DNA from: Bradyrhizobium nitroreducens
GTDB lineage: Bacteria > Pseudomonadota > Alphaproteobacteria > Rhizobiales > Xanthobacteraceae
Direction: 5' to 3'
NCBI RefSeq assembly: GCF_002776695.1
Contig: NZ_LFJC01000003.1
Span: 6,265,782-6,329,781, forward strand
DNA length: 64,000 nucleotides
In this document: positions 35,421-45,288 of the stretch, one piece after another
Numbering within the stretch: position 1 is the stretch's first letter
How the letters are laid out: the number at the start of each line of letters is the position of its first letter
Translations under genes and position numbers: made by a program
The notes under the pieces: model-generated
What the model was told of the DNA's origin: nothing
Database searches by the model: none
The model's input: the letters and a program-made list of their open reading frames with translations, nothing else

Positions 35421-36221
35421 ATGTTCAAGGATATGTTTTCGCTCAATGGCCGCGTCGCGCTGGTGACCGGCGGGTCGCGTGGCATCGGCAAGATGATCGC
35501 GGCGGGATTTCTCAGCGCCGGCGCCGCAAAGGTCTACATCACCGCGCGCAAGGCCGGACCGTGCGAGGCGACCGCCAAGGAGCTCAGCGCGCAATATGAC
35601 GGCGAGTGCATCGCGCTGCCGATCGACATCTCGACCATCGAAGGCTGCGACAGGCTCGCTTCCGAGATCATCAGGCTGGAGCCGAAGCTCGACATCCTCG
35701 TCAACAATGCCGGCGCGGCCTGGGGCGCGGAGTTCGACGAATTCCCCGAAAGCGGCTGGGACAAGGTGATGGACCTCAACGTGAAGTCGCTGTTCTTCCT
35801 GACCAAGGCGCTGGCGAAGCCGCTGCGCGCCGCAGCCTCGCACGAGCGGCCCGCAAAGGTGATCAACATCGCCTCGGTCGACGGCATCTTCGTGAACCCG
35901 AGCGAGACCTATTCCTACGCCGCCAGCAAGGCCGCCGTGATCCATCTGACGCGGCGCATGGCGACCAAGCTGATCAAGGACAACATCAACGTCACCGCGA
36001 TCGCCCCGGGTGCGTTCAAATCCGACATGAACCGCGCCGCGCGCGACCATTCGGACGAGGTCGCCAAGCGCATTCCGGCGCGGCGGATCGGCACCGACGA
36101 GGACATGGCAGGGGTGGCGATCTATCTCGCCTCGCGTGCGGGCGATTACGTGGTCGGCAACACCATCGCGGTGGATGGCGGTGTGGTGTATGCGAATGCG
36201 GGACTGGAGATCGCGGGGTAG
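35421..36221 (+). CDS. SDR-family oxidoreductase (RhlG/FabG-like)
   Basis: Encodes 266 residues, classical short-chain dehydrogenase. The cofactor loop is VTGGSRGIGK, followed by ITARK, where Arg suggests NADP. The motif NNAG is at ~93, with the catalytic Ser in INIASVDG and YSYAASKAAV supplying Tyr and Lys. NVTAIAPGAFKSDMN is the substrate-loop region. The overall sequence resembles RhlG-type 3-ketoacyl reductases. GGGAGG lies before the ATG. It is convergent with boxB across a repeat/terminator. The substrate is unknown, and its position next to the box genes may be coincidence. Confidence 0.9.
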   Translation: MFKDMFSLNGRVALVTGGSRGIGKMIAAGFLSAGAAKVYITARKAGPCEATAKELSAQYDGECIALPIDISTIEGCDRLASEIIRLEPKLDILVNNAGAAWGAEFDEFPESGWDKVMDLNVKSLFFLTKALAKPLRAAASHERPAKVINIASVDGIFVNPSETYSYAASKAAVIHLTRRMATKLIKDNINVTAIAPGAFKSDMNRAARDHSDEVAKRIPARRIGTDEDMAGVAIYLASRAGDYVVGNTIAVDGGVVYANAGLEIAG

Positions 36222-36261
36222 CAGTGCGGGCTGCTATCGCTCCACCGTCACCACGCACCCC

Positions 36262-36439
36262 GCTGTCGTCCCGGACAAGCGCGCCCCAAGCGCGCGCAGA
36301 TCCTGGACCCATAATCACAGGAAGTAGTTTGGCGAAGACTCGTGGTTGCCTGCTCGCGCCACGACCTCTCCGTGGGGTTGGGTCCCGGATCTGCACAAAC
36401 GCCTGGCATTGCCAGGCGTTTGCTTGTCCGGGACGACAG
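36262..36439. repeat. Composite palindromic repeat (family B arms)
   Basis: CTGTCGTCCCGGACAAGC on the left is inverted as GCTTGTCCGGGACGACAG on the right. The inner part carries ACCCATAATCACAGG, reminiscent of family C, and a strong 12-bp hairpin (36396-36422). It separates convergent SDR and boxB genes. Confidence 0.75.
36396..36422. terminator. Strong hairpin between convergent genes
   Basis: CAAACGCCTGGC and GCCAGGCGTTTG form a perfect 12-bp stem with a three-base loop (ATT). It lies about 35 bases past the boxB stop and 175 bases past the SDR stop. There is no long T-run, so Rho-independent function is unproven, but it would block read-through in both directions. Confidence 0.45.
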
Positions 36440-36457
36440 TTGAGGATGAGGCCGCGC

Positions 36458-37909
<1,452 letters not shown>

Positions 37910-37941
37910 GGTGGACCTCCCGTGGGGGACTGGTTGAAGTA

Positions 37942-38009
37942 GGCGAGTAGCGAATGGCGAGTAGCGAATGGAAGTGCACCATTCGCTATTCGCCACTCCC
38001 CATTCGCCC
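37942..38009. repeat. Inverted repeat between boxC and boxB
   Basis: The left half has GCGAGTAGCGAATGG twice in tandem. The right half, ATTCGCTATTCGCCACTCC and CCATTCGCC, is its approximate inverse. The block could fold into one long hairpin in the boxC-boxB message and affect relative expression. Confidence 0.7.
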
Positions 38010-38010
38010 T

Positions 38011-39699
38011 CTAGACTCGCGTCATATCGAATTTCGGCTTCTGGCCGCTGCCGTAGCGGCGCAGCGCGCCTTCCTCGCCGACCGCGTTGGGGCGCTGGAA
38101 GATCCAGTTCTGCCAGGCGGTCAAGCGCGAGAAGATTTTCGACTCCATCGTCTCGGGGCCGACGAAGCGCAAATTCGCTTCCATGCCGGTGAGGCTGTCG
38201 GGGGAGAAGCTGGCGCGCTCTTCCAGAAACACGCGGACCTCGTCGTCCCAGTCGATGTCGTCGAGCGCGAAGGTGACGAGGCCGAGCTCCTCGGCCTGCT
38301 CGGCGTCGAGGCTGGTGCCGAGCGTGGCTTCGGCGCGCTCCACATCGGAGGGATCGGCCTGGAAGCGCGATTGCAACCGCGTCAGGCCGTGGCTCATCGG
38401 ATAGGGTCCGAAATTCATGGCGGAGAGCTCGATCGACGGCGGCGGGCGGTTGTCGCCCTGGCGCGTGCCGATCAGCATGTAGGAGCGGTCGGCGGCGAAG
38501 ACGAGCTCGGCGAGCGTGCCGGCAAAGCACGAGCCGGGCTCGACCAGCGTCACCAGCGTGCGCGAGGTGACGTCGATGCGCTTGAGCACGCGCTTCCAGT
38601 AATGCCTGATTTCGTTGACCAGCCAATGCGCCTTGTTGGCCTCGAGGAAGGCATCGTGCGCGAGCACATGGGCGCGGTCGCCATGGCTCTTGAACACCAG
38701 CATGGCGATCTCGAGCTCGTTGATGCGCAAATGCAGGATGGCATCGTCGAGCTCGCGCGCGACCTGGAGCGGCCAGAACGAAGCTCCTAACGCCATCATG
38801 CCGTCGATGTCGGCGGGCGGCGCGGCTTCAGGGGCCTTGATCGAGATGGCGGCAATGCGGGCGGCGCGATCGATGTCGACGGTGACGAAGCCGTAGCGGA
38901 TGCTGTTCTGGTCGATGACGCGCTTCAGCGGCGTCAGTGCGATGCCCTTGCCGCTGCCCTTGCGCTTCGAGGCCGCCGCAAACTCCCTGGCACGCTCGGC
39001 GATCCTGGCCTCGAGCTTGGAGTTCGGCGCGATCTCGTCGACGAGGCGCCACTGCACGGCGCGCTTGCCCTTCACGCCTTCCTCGATGGTGCAGAAGAAA
39101 TCGGCGTGGTCGCGGCGCACCTTGCGCTTGTCGACGACGCGGGTGAGGCCGCCGGTGCCGGGCAGCACCGCGAGCAGCGGCACTTCGGGCAGTGCCACCG
39201 CAGACGATCCGTCGTCGGCGAGGATGATGTGGTCGGTCGCGAGCGCCAGCTCATAGCCGCCGCCGGCCGCCGAGCCGTTCACCACGGTGATGAAGCGCTG
39301 GCCGGAATTTTCCGAGGAGTCCTCCATGCCGTTGCGGGTCTCGTTGGTGAATTTGCAGAAGTTCACCTTGTGGGCGTGGGTGGAGCCCGCGAGCATGCGG
39401 ATGTTGGCGCCGGCGCAGAACACGCGGTTCTTGGCCGAGCGCATCAGCACGACCTTGACCTCGGGATGCTCGAAGCGCAGGCGCTGGACCGCGTCCGCAA
39501 GCTCGATGTCGACGCCGAGGTCATAGGAATTGAGCTTGAGCAGATAGCCCTCGAACAGGCCGCCATTCTCGTCGACGTCCATGGTCAGCGTCGCAACGTC
39601 ACCGTCGACCGCAAGCTTCCAGTGCTTGTAGCGGGACGGTTCGGTCTGGAAATCGATGAATGTCGCGCCGCCTGCGAGGCGCCGATCTTCCCCGGCCAT
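38011..39699 (-). CDS. boxC: Benzoyl-CoA-dihydrodiol lyase BoxC
   Basis: Encodes 562 residues, the ring-opening enzyme of the box pathway. It hydrolyses the epoxide-derived benzoyl-CoA to 3,4-dehydroadipyl-CoA semialdehyde and formate. It contains an enoyl-CoA-hydratase-like N-terminal half (MRSAKNRVFCAGANIRMLAG; NGSAAGGGYELALATDHIIL oxyanion region) and a second crotonase-like half (LVEPGSCFAGTLAELVFAAD). AGGGATGACCC precedes the ATG. Two BoxR-like sites lie 45-113 bases upstream. Confidence 0.96.
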   Translation of the reverse strand: MAGEDRRLAGGATFIDFQTEPSRYKHWKLAVDGDVATLTMDVDENGGLFEGYLLKLNSYDLGVDIELADAVQRLRFEHPEVKVVLMRSAKNRVFCAGANIRMLAGSTHAHKVNFCKFTNETRNGMEDSSENSGQRFITVVNGSAAGGGYELALATDHIILADDGSSAVALPEVPLLAVLPGTGGLTRVVDKRKVRRDHADFFCTIEEGVKGKRAVQWRLVDEIAPNSKLEARIAERAREFAAASKRKGSGKGIALTPLKRVIDQNSIRYGFVTVDIDRAARIAAISIKAPEAAPPADIDGMMALGASFWPLQVARELDDAILHLRINELEIAMLVFKSHGDRAHVLAHDAFLEANKAHWLVNEIRHYWKRVLKRIDVTSRTLVTLVEPGSCFAGTLAELVFAADRSYMLIGTRQGDNRPPPSIELSAMNFGPYPMSHGLTRLQSRFQADPSDVERAEATLGTSLDAEQAEELGLVTFALDDIDWDDEVRVFLEERASFSPDSLTGMEANLRFVGPETMESKIFSRLTAWQNWIFQRPNAVGEEGALRRYGSGQKPKFDMTRV

Positions 39700-39743
39700 G
39701 GGTCATCCCTGAGCTTGATTGTGGACTTCGGTCTTTACCGTTA

Positions 39744-39761
39744 GATGCACAATAGTGCATC
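39744..39761. promoter_or_regulatory. BoxR-like operator, perfect palindrome upstream of boxC
   Basis: GATGCAC-AATA-GTGCATC: 7-bp perfect inverted arms containing TGCA-N6-TGCA, the arrangement reported for BoxR/BzdR operators. On the minus strand TTGACT (39777-39782) would be a good -35, placing the -10 inside this palindrome. Binding would therefore repress boxC transcription. Confidence 0.6.
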
Positions 39762-39796
39762 TTTTTGAGCACGTCTAGTCAATAACGACCAGTGCA

Positions 39797-39812
39797 TGCA
39801 CTTTGTTTCATG
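39797..39812. promoter_or_regulatory. BoxR-like site upstream of boxC (conserved 14-mer)
   Basis: TGCACTTTGTTTCATG. The core GCACTTTGTTTCAT recurs with one or two changes at 43017 (bclA/boxR) and 54669 (importer 2). Immediately 5' is TGCA (39793), making TGCATGCA. It lies just past the stop of the DUF309 gene, before boxC. Confidence 0.6.
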
Positions 39813-39817
39813 AGACC

Positions 39818-40342
39818 CTACGATCGGACAATGGCGCTGAGCGCGATCCAGTCGGCCTTGGTGAGCTCGGCCCGGCCGAGCTTGGCCTGGAGCAGAGCCG
39901 TCAATGCCGGTATCGGGAAGCTTTCGACGAAACCATCTCCACCCGGCGCCGCCTTGCGCGAGGTGAACGTGCGCAGCTCCCCAAGCGCGTCGCCAAACAA
40001 GCGCGCGGCCGAATACGCCTTCTGCATGCGCAACCGTAAATTCGCATTGGCGATGAGGATGCAGGCGCGCAGCAGAATGCGCTCGCGACCGTTTTGCGGC
40101 GCCGCGGCCCACACCGCCTCCAGCACCTCCTGCGCTTCCCAGAAATAGCCGCGGTCGTTGAGCGCAAGCCCGTAGCGCAGCGCCGGATGGCGCGCCGGCA
40201 CGTGGCCACGGAAGGCCGGCGGCACCATCGCCTTGGCGAGCGCGAGCGTCTCGTAATCGGCATCCAGCCCGGCGGCTTCGCCGGGCACATAGGCCCATTG
40301 CGGCCACGGCAACGGGCCGGTCGCATGTGGAGGCACATTCAT
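39818..40342 (-). CDS. DUF309-domain protein of the benzoate cluster
   Basis: Encodes 174 residues. HPALRYGLALNDRGYFWEAQ and EVLEAVW are the DUF309 signature (a helical H...ExxH/E...-type motif of unknown function). The rest is helical. GGAGGCAC precedes the ATG at 40342. It follows the alpha/beta hydrolase by 18 bases, so it is the last gene of the bclA-hydrolase-DUF309 operon, with boxC-boxB next on the same strand. A role in benzoate metabolism is suggested only by position. Confidence 0.82.
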   Translation of the reverse strand: MNVPPHATGPLPWPQWAYVPGEAAGLDADYETLALAKAMVPPAFRGHVPARHPALRYGLALNDRGYFWEAQEVLEAVWAAAPQNGRERILLRACILIANANLRLRMQKAYSAARLFGDALGELRTFTSRKAAPGGDGFVESFPIPALTALLQAKLGRAELTKADWIALSAIVRS

Positions 40343-40360
40343 GGATGTGCCTCCGCATGG

Positions 40361-41179
40361 TCATGCGGCGCGTCCCTGAAGCCCCTGATCGTCGCGCAGG
40401 GCCGCTTTTGCAAATAGCTCAATCGCGTCAAGCGTCGCCCCCGGCGCTTCACGATGCGGGGAATGGCCCGCGTCTGAAATGAATTTAAAATCTACCGGAC
40501 AGTAGCACTCTTCCCTGGCAATTTCGACCTGGCGCAATGTCCCATATTGATCATTCTCGCCCTGCAGGACCAGGACGGGTACGCGGATATAGGCGAGGTA
40601 TTCGGAGATATCCCAGTCGCGGAATTCGGGATCGAGCCAGGCGCCGTTCCAGCCGTAGAAGGCGTTGTCGACGTCCTTGTGCCAGCGCGCGAGCTTTACC
40701 TTGAGGTCGGTGGTCTCGAACGCGGTCTTGATCTCGGCGATGGATGTCACCGAGACGTCCTCGACGATGAAATGCGGCGCGATCAGCGCGATGCCCTGCA
40801 GACGGTGATCCTGATGTGAACCGGCATAAATGGTTGCGATCGAGGCGCCGTCGGAATGGCCGAGCAAGAGGCCGCGCTTGAACGGAATCGCATCGAGGAT
40901 TTTCGGCAGCACGTCGAGCGCCTCGCGCTGCATGTAGTCGAGCGGCCGTGGCAGCGTCACCGGGCTCGACTGGCCGTAGCCCGCACGCGAATAGAGGAAG
41001 ATGCCGGCGCCGGTGGCTTGCTGCAGCTTCTCGGGAAAATCGCCCCAGAGCCCGACCGAGCCGAGGCCTTCGTGCAGCATGACGATGGTGGGGGCGTCAG
41101 CCGATGCAGGCGCGAGCCATTTATATTCGAGGCTGGCACCGCCGATGCTGAGGAAGCCGGTGGGGGTGAGATTGGTCAT
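40361..41179 (-). CDS. Alpha/beta hydrolase of the benzoate cluster
   Basis: Encodes 272 residues. The triad is readable: Ser109 in LLGHSDGAS, Asp in VLQGENDQYGT and His in SDAGHSPHRE. The oxyanion segment is MLHEGLGSVGLWGDFPEKL. The ATG at 41179 is the start; the upstream frame lies in a repeat. Placed between the CoA ligase and DUF309 genes, it may be a thioesterase rescuing CoA from stalled aromatic-CoA esters, or the hydrolase for a pathway lactone. Either is inference. Confidence 0.86.
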   Translation of the reverse strand: MTNLTPTGFLSIGGASLEYKWLAPASADAPTIVMLHEGLGSVGLWGDFPEKLQQATGAGIFLYSRAGYGQSSPVTLPRPLDYMQREALDVLPKILDAIPFKRGLLLGHSDGASIATIYAGSHQDHRLQGIALIAPHFIVEDVSVTSIAEIKTAFETTDLKVKLARWHKDVDNAFYGWNGAWLDPEFRDWDISEYLAYIRVPVLVLQGENDQYGTLRQVEIAREECYCPVDFKFISDAGHSPHREAPGATLDAIELFAKAALRDDQGLQGRAA

Positions 41180-41215
41180 GGTCGAATGTCCATTTCTAGC
41201 CAATTCCGAGATGCC

Positions 41216-41387
41216 CACCCTCCCCTGGAGGGGGAGGGTCGATTCACAGCGAGCGCAGCGAGATGTGAAGCGGGGTGGGGTGACAGTCTCTCCACAAATG
41301 CAGCGCACGTGTGGATAGATCACCCCACCCCGTCACGCATCTCGCTACGCTCGATCGCGTGCCGACCCTCCCCCTCCAGGGGAGGGT
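41216..41387. repeat. Long inverted repeat between ligase and hydrolase genes
   Basis: An 18-bp perfect inverted repeat, ACCCTCCCCTGGAGGGGG at 41217-41234 and its inverse at 41370-41387. A second nested pair (GCGGGGTGGGGTGA / TCACCCCACCCCG) surrounds a short middle. It interrupts the operon downstream of bclA. Confidence 0.85.
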
Positions 41388-41402
41388 AAGCAGCCCGCAC
41401 GC

Positions 41403-42944
41403 TCAATGCGCCCCTTCCCGCAGCTTGAACCGCTGGATCTTGCCCGTCGCCGTCTTCGGCAGGGACTCCACCACGTCGATCCAGCGCGGATATTTCCACG
41501 GGCCGATCTTCTGCTTGACGTGCTCCTTGAGCGCCTCCTGCAACGCCGTCGCTGTCGCGCCGGGGCGCAGCACGACGAAGGCCTTTGGCTTGAGCAATCC
41601 TTCCGGATCGGCCTCGGGTACGACGGCGGCTTCCAGCACGGCGGGATGCGTGATCAGCGCGCTCTCGACCTCGAACGGCGAGACCCAGATGCCGGAGACC
41701 TTGAACATGTCGTCGGCGCGGCCGCAGAAGGTGTAGCGGCCTTCGGCGTCGCGGATGTATTTGTCGCCGGTGCGGGTCCAAGGCCCCTCGAAGGTGCGGC
41801 GGCTCTTGTGGCGCTGGTTCCAGTAGCCCTCGCCGGCGGAGGGCGCGTCGACCAGGAGCTCGCCGACCTCGCCGTCGGCGACGTCCTGTCCGGCCTCGTT
41901 GACGAGCCGCACCGCATAGCCCGGCACCGGCTTGCCTGATGAGCCGTACTTGATGTCGCCGGGCGCGTTCGACAGGAAGATGTGCAACAGCTCGGTCGAA
42001 CCGACGCCGTCGAGAATGTCGACGCCGAAGCGCGCCTTCCAGCTGTTGCCGACCGATTCCGGCAGCGCCTCGCCGGCGGAGGTGCAGATGCGCAAGGCCT
42101 TGCCGCCGCGCTCGCTCTTCATCGTCTCGTCGTTGAGCATCGCCGCGAACAATGTCGGCACGCCGTAGAAGATCGAGGGATTGTAGCGGTTCATCAGGTC
42201 GAACATGCGCGCCGGCGTCGGCCGCTCGCTGTTCAGGACCACGCTGGCGCCGACCGACATCGGGAAGGTCAGCGCATTGCCGAGCCCATAGGCGAAGAAC
42301 AGTTTTGCCGCGGAGAGACACACGTCGCTCTCGCGGATGCCGAGCACCTGTTTTGCGTAGGTGTCGGCGGTCGCCTGCAAGTTCGAATGGATATGGCGCA
42401 CGCCCTTCGGCATGCCCGTTGACCCCGACGAATAGAGCCAGAACGCCGGCTCGTCCGGATGCGTCGCGGCGGTGGTGAACTGATCGCTCTCGCCGGCGAG
42501 CTCTTCCGCGAGCTGCTTGTGGCCGTTCTGCTTGGCGCCGGAGACCACGACATGCTCGAGATCCGGCATGCGGCCGACCACGTCCTTGATGACGGGATAG
42601 AGCGCCTCGGAGACGAACAGCACGCGCGCGCGGCAGTCGGCGAGGATGTAGGCGTATTGATCCGCGGTCAGCAGCGTGTTCAGCGGCACCGGCACGATGC
42701 CGGCACGGATCGCGCCCAGGAACACGGTCGGGAAATCGACCGTGTCCAGCATGATCATCGCCACCCGCTCCTCGCGGCGGACGCCGAGCCGGCGCAGCAT
42801 GTTGGCGGCGCGGCAGGTCTGTTGCTTCAGCTCGCCATAGGTGAGCCGCGAGACGGTGTCGTCGAAGGCCAGCTTGCTGCCGCGGCCCTGCTCGACGTTA
42901 CGGTCGAGCAGCCAGGTCACCGCGTTGTAGGATCCCTCGCTCAC
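41403..42944 (-). CDS. bclA: Benzoate-CoA ligase family protein
   Basis: Encodes 513 residues, an ANL-superfamily ligase. The AMP-binding loop is LYSSGSTGMPKGVRH, the adenylate-contact motif DGVGSTELLH, YTFCGRADDMFKVSGIWVSP is the hinge region and the catalytic Lys is in KTATGKIQRFKLR. It activates benzoate (or a close analogue) to benzoyl-CoA with ATP, the substrate of BoxAB. The start is GTG at 42944 with GGGGGAG six bases before it. It is divergent from boxR over a 121-base shared promoter. Confidence 0.93.
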   Translation of the reverse strand: MSEGSYNAVTWLLDRNVEQGRGSKLAFDDTVSRLTYGELKQQTCRAANMLRRLGVRREERVAMIMLDTVDFPTVFLGAIRAGIVPVPLNTLLTADQYAYILADCRARVLFVSEALYPVIKDVVGRMPDLEHVVVSGAKQNGHKQLAEELAGESDQFTTAATHPDEPAFWLYSSGSTGMPKGVRHIHSNLQATADTYAKQVLGIRESDVCLSAAKLFFAYGLGNALTFPMSVGASVVLNSERPTPARMFDLMNRYNPSIFYGVPTLFAAMLNDETMKSERGGKALRICTSAGEALPESVGNSWKARFGVDILDGVGSTELLHIFLSNAPGDIKYGSSGKPVPGYAVRLVNEAGQDVADGEVGELLVDAPSAGEGYWNQRHKSRRTFEGPWTRTGDKYIRDAEGRYTFCGRADDMFKVSGIWVSPFEVESALITHPAVLEAAVVPEADPEGLLKPKAFVVLRPGATATALQEALKEHVKQKIGPWKYPRWIDVVESLPKTATGKIQRFKLREGAH

Positions 42945-42964
42945 GGACTTCTCCCCCGAATTTA

Positions 42965-43030
42965 GAATTATAATTCATAGAAAGACACCGCGGCGGCTTG
43001 CTGTCAATGCCAGCAGGCACTATGTTTCAT
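42965..43030. promoter_or_regulatory. bclA-boxR divergent promoter with BoxR-like site
   Basis: GAATTATAATTC at 42965-42976 is a perfect 12-bp palindrome holding TATAAT on both strands. For boxR, TTGCTG (42998-43003) and TATGTT (43021-43026) are a -35/-10 pair with 17-bp spacing. That -10 lies inside GCACTATGTTTCAT (43017-43030), the same motif found before boxC and importer 2. BoxR autorepression fits this layout. Confidence 0.55.
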
Positions 43031-43065
43031 TAAAACGCGCCGCAGGACATCTGTAAAGAAGGCTC

Positions 43066-43974
43066 ATGACCGACAGTCCCGACGCCGAATCCCGCTTCCT
43101 CGAACAGCTCGGCCAGCGCGTGCGCACCATGCGCGCGCTGCGCGGCATGTCCCGCAAAGTGCTCGCCAAGGTGTCGGGAATCTCGGAGCGCTACATCGCG
43201 CAGCTCGAGAGCGGCAAGGGCAATGTCTCCATCGTGCTGCTCCGCCGCGTCTCCGACGCGATGGGCGCGCATCTCGAGGATCTGCTGCCCTCGGCCGAGC
43301 CGACACCGGACTGGCAGATGTTTCGCGACCTCCTGCGCAAGGCGACGCCGGCGCAGATCGCGCAGGCCAAGGATCTGCTCGCTGGCGGCAGCGCCACCGC
43401 ACCGCGGCGCGCGCCGTTCTGCGGCATCGCGCTGATCGGCCTGCGCGGTGCCGGCAAGTCGACGCTCGGGCGGATGCTCGCGAAGAAGATCGGCTGGAGC
43501 TTCGTCGAGCTCAACAAGGAGGTCGAGCAGCAGAACGGGCTCTCGGTCGCCGAGATCATCGCGCTGTACGGCCAGGAAGGTTTTCGCCGCATGGAGCAGG
43601 CGGCACTGCAGCAGCTGCTCGCGCGCAACGAGCTGATGGTGCTGGCGACCGGCGGCGGCATCGTCTCGGAGCCGCTCACCTTCGACCAGATCCTGACCTC
43701 GTTCTACACGATCTGGCTGAAGGCCGAGCCCGAGGAGCACATGGCCCGCGTGCGCCGCCAGGGCGATCTGCGTCCGATGGCGGATGATCGCTCCGCCATG
43801 GCGGAGCTGCGCAATATCCTGCTCAGCCGCGAGCCGCTGTATTCGCGCGCGGCGGCGGTGGTGGATACGGCAGGCCTCTCCGTTGATGCGGCCGCCGCGC
43901 GGCTGATCGATGCGGTGCGGCCGGTGCTGCAGAACGAGGCCCGCAGCTTCGGGCTGCGGAGCGTGGCGCTGTAG
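43066..43974 (+). CDS. boxR: BoxR-type transcriptional regulator of the benzoyl-CoA pathway
   Basis: Encodes 302 residues. The N-terminal XRE helix-turn-helix is LGQRVRTMRALRGMSRKVLA and GISERYIAQLESGKGNVSIV. From ~118 a shikimate-kinase-like domain has Walker A GLRGAGKST (125-133). This fusion is characteristic of BoxR and BzdR, where the kinase-like domain senses benzoyl-CoA and releases the repressor from DNA. AAGAAGG precedes the ATG. Likely targets here are its own promoter, bclA, boxC and perhaps importer 2, judged from shared motifs. Confidence 0.95.
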   Translation: MTDSPDAESRFLEQLGQRVRTMRALRGMSRKVLAKVSGISERYIAQLESGKGNVSIVLLRRVSDAMGAHLEDLLPSAEPTPDWQMFRDLLRKATPAQIAQAKDLLAGGSATAPRRAPFCGIALIGLRGAGKSTLGRMLAKKIGWSFVELNKEVEQQNGLSVAEIIALYGQEGFRRMEQAALQQLLARNELMVLATGGGIVSEPLTFDQILTSFYTIWLKAEPEEHMARVRRQGDLRPMADDRSAMAELRNILLSREPLYSRAAAVVDTAGLSVDAAAARLIDAVRPVLQNEARSFGLRSVAL

Positions 43975-43997
43975 GGCGAGCAGCATCCAAGCTCTCC

Positions 43998-44042
43998 GCT
44001 GTCGTCCCGGACAAGCGTAAGCGCAGATCCGGGACGACAGCT
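43998..44042. repeat. Interspersed palindromic repeat, family B (copy 3)
   Basis: Arms CTGTCGTCCCGGACAAGC and GATCCGGGACGACAG with a short middle (GTAAGCGCA). Sits 23 bases after the boxR stop. Confidence 0.75.
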
Positions 44043-44105
44043 GAGTTTGTACACGGGCACCAGCAGTCGTATATGCGAGCCCAGCAGCAACCATCCGGAC
44101 CACCC

Positions 44106-44501
44106 ATGACCTCCACCGACGTCACCACCTCCATGTTCGAGCGGATCGGCGGCAGCGCCACGATCGACGCTCTCGTCGACCGCTTCTACCAGCGCATGGA
44201 CACGCTGCCGGAGGCGAAGGTGATCCGTGCCATGCACGCGGACGACCTCGGCCTGATCAGGGACGTGCTGAAGCGTTATCTCAGCGAATGGACCGGCGGC
44301 CCGCGGCTCTATACTCCCGAGAAGGGCCATCCGCGGCTGCGGCAGCGGCATATTGGCTTTGCCATCGGCGACGCCGAGCGCGACGCGTGGATGGCCTGCA
44401 TGCGCGGCGCGATGGAGGAGACGATCACAGATCCCGCCGCGCGGCAGGAGCTCGACAAGGCGCTGTCCGGCCTCGCCGACTGGATGCGCAACCGGCAGTG
44501 A
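44106..44501 (+). CDS. Group II truncated haemoglobin
   Basis: Encodes 131 residues, the size of truncated globins. FERIGGSATIDALVDRFYQR carries the B10 Tyr (Tyr28), the proximal F8 His is His83 in LRQRHIGF, and DAWMACMRGAM holds the group II G8 Trp. Such proteins bind O2 or NO in the cytoplasm. The ATG at 44106 is preferred over the one at 44073, which lacks family sequence. The next gene is 89 bases further on the same strand. Confidence 0.92.
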   Translation: MTSTDVTTSMFERIGGSATIDALVDRFYQRMDTLPEAKVIRAMHADDLGLIRDVLKRYLSEWTGGPRLYTPEKGHPRLRQRHIGFAIGDAERDAWMACMRGAMEETITDPAARQELDKALSGLADWMRNRQ

Positions 44502-44590
44502 GACGGCGGCAGCGCCTCGACGCAATTCGAAGGCGCGCATCCGCAGCGCGTGATTTGAATTCCGCGGCGATCGCCTGCTAAGCTCACGGC

Positions 44591-45271
44591 ATGACCGACA
44601 GCCTCCCCGACACGATCCGCCGCCTCTACACCGATCCCGGCGAGTACATCGACAGCGATCATCCCGCCGTGCAGAAATTCGCGAACGACGCCGTGCGCGC
44701 GGATGCGAGCGCGCGCGAGAAGGCGAGCGTGCTCTACAAGGCCGTGCGCGACGGCATCCGCTACAACCCCTACGTCAGCATGCGCGTCGCCGAGACCTTT
44801 CGCGCCTCGAGCGTGCTTGCCGCCGGGCAAGGCTATTGCGTCGGCAAGGCAGCGCTCTATGCCGCCGCCTGCCGCGTCCACGGCATTCCCGCCCGGGTCG
44901 GCTTTGCCGACGTGAAGAACCATCTCACCACCGAGAAGCTGCGCGCGAGCATGGGCACGGACATCTTCACCTGGCACGGCTTCACCGAGGTGCATGTCGA
45001 CGGCGCCTGGCGCAAGGCGACGCCGACGTTCAACGACACGCTCTGCGCCAAGGTCGGCGTCGCGCCGCTCGATTTCGACGGCCACACCGACGCGCTGCTG
45101 CATCCGTTCGACGGCGAGGGCCGGGCCTACATGCGATACGTCAACGACCGCGGCACCTATCACGACGTCCCCGCGAAATTTTTGATGCGCGAGATGGCGC
45201 GCGATTACGCCAACATGCAGGGCGAGGACCTCTCGGGCCGCGACATGGAGCGCGAGGCCGAGGGGCGGTAG
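44591..45271 (+). CDS. Transglutaminase-like domain protein
   Basis: Encodes 226 residues. The catalytic Cys83 is in AAGQGYCVGKAALY and the catalytic His128 in FTWHGFTEVHVDG. The third residue, normally Asp, falls in RKATPTFN and is not obvious. The fold is shared with cysteine proteases and transglutaminase-like enzymes, often found with peptide-ligase or circularly permuted ATP-grasp genes, but none is near. It has no signal peptide, so is probably cytoplasmic. The reaction is unknown. Confidence 0.85.
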   Translation: MTDSLPDTIRRLYTDPGEYIDSDHPAVQKFANDAVRADASAREKASVLYKAVRDGIRYNPYVSMRVAETFRASSVLAAGQGYCVGKAALYAAACRVHGIPARVGFADVKNHLTTEKLRASMGTDIFTWHGFTEVHVDGAWRKATPTFNDTLCAKVGVAPLDFDGHTDALLHPFDGEGRAYMRYVNDRGTYHDVPAKFLMREMARDYANMQGEDLSGRDMEREAEGR

Positions 45272-45288
45272 GGCGAGGTGCCTCGCGG

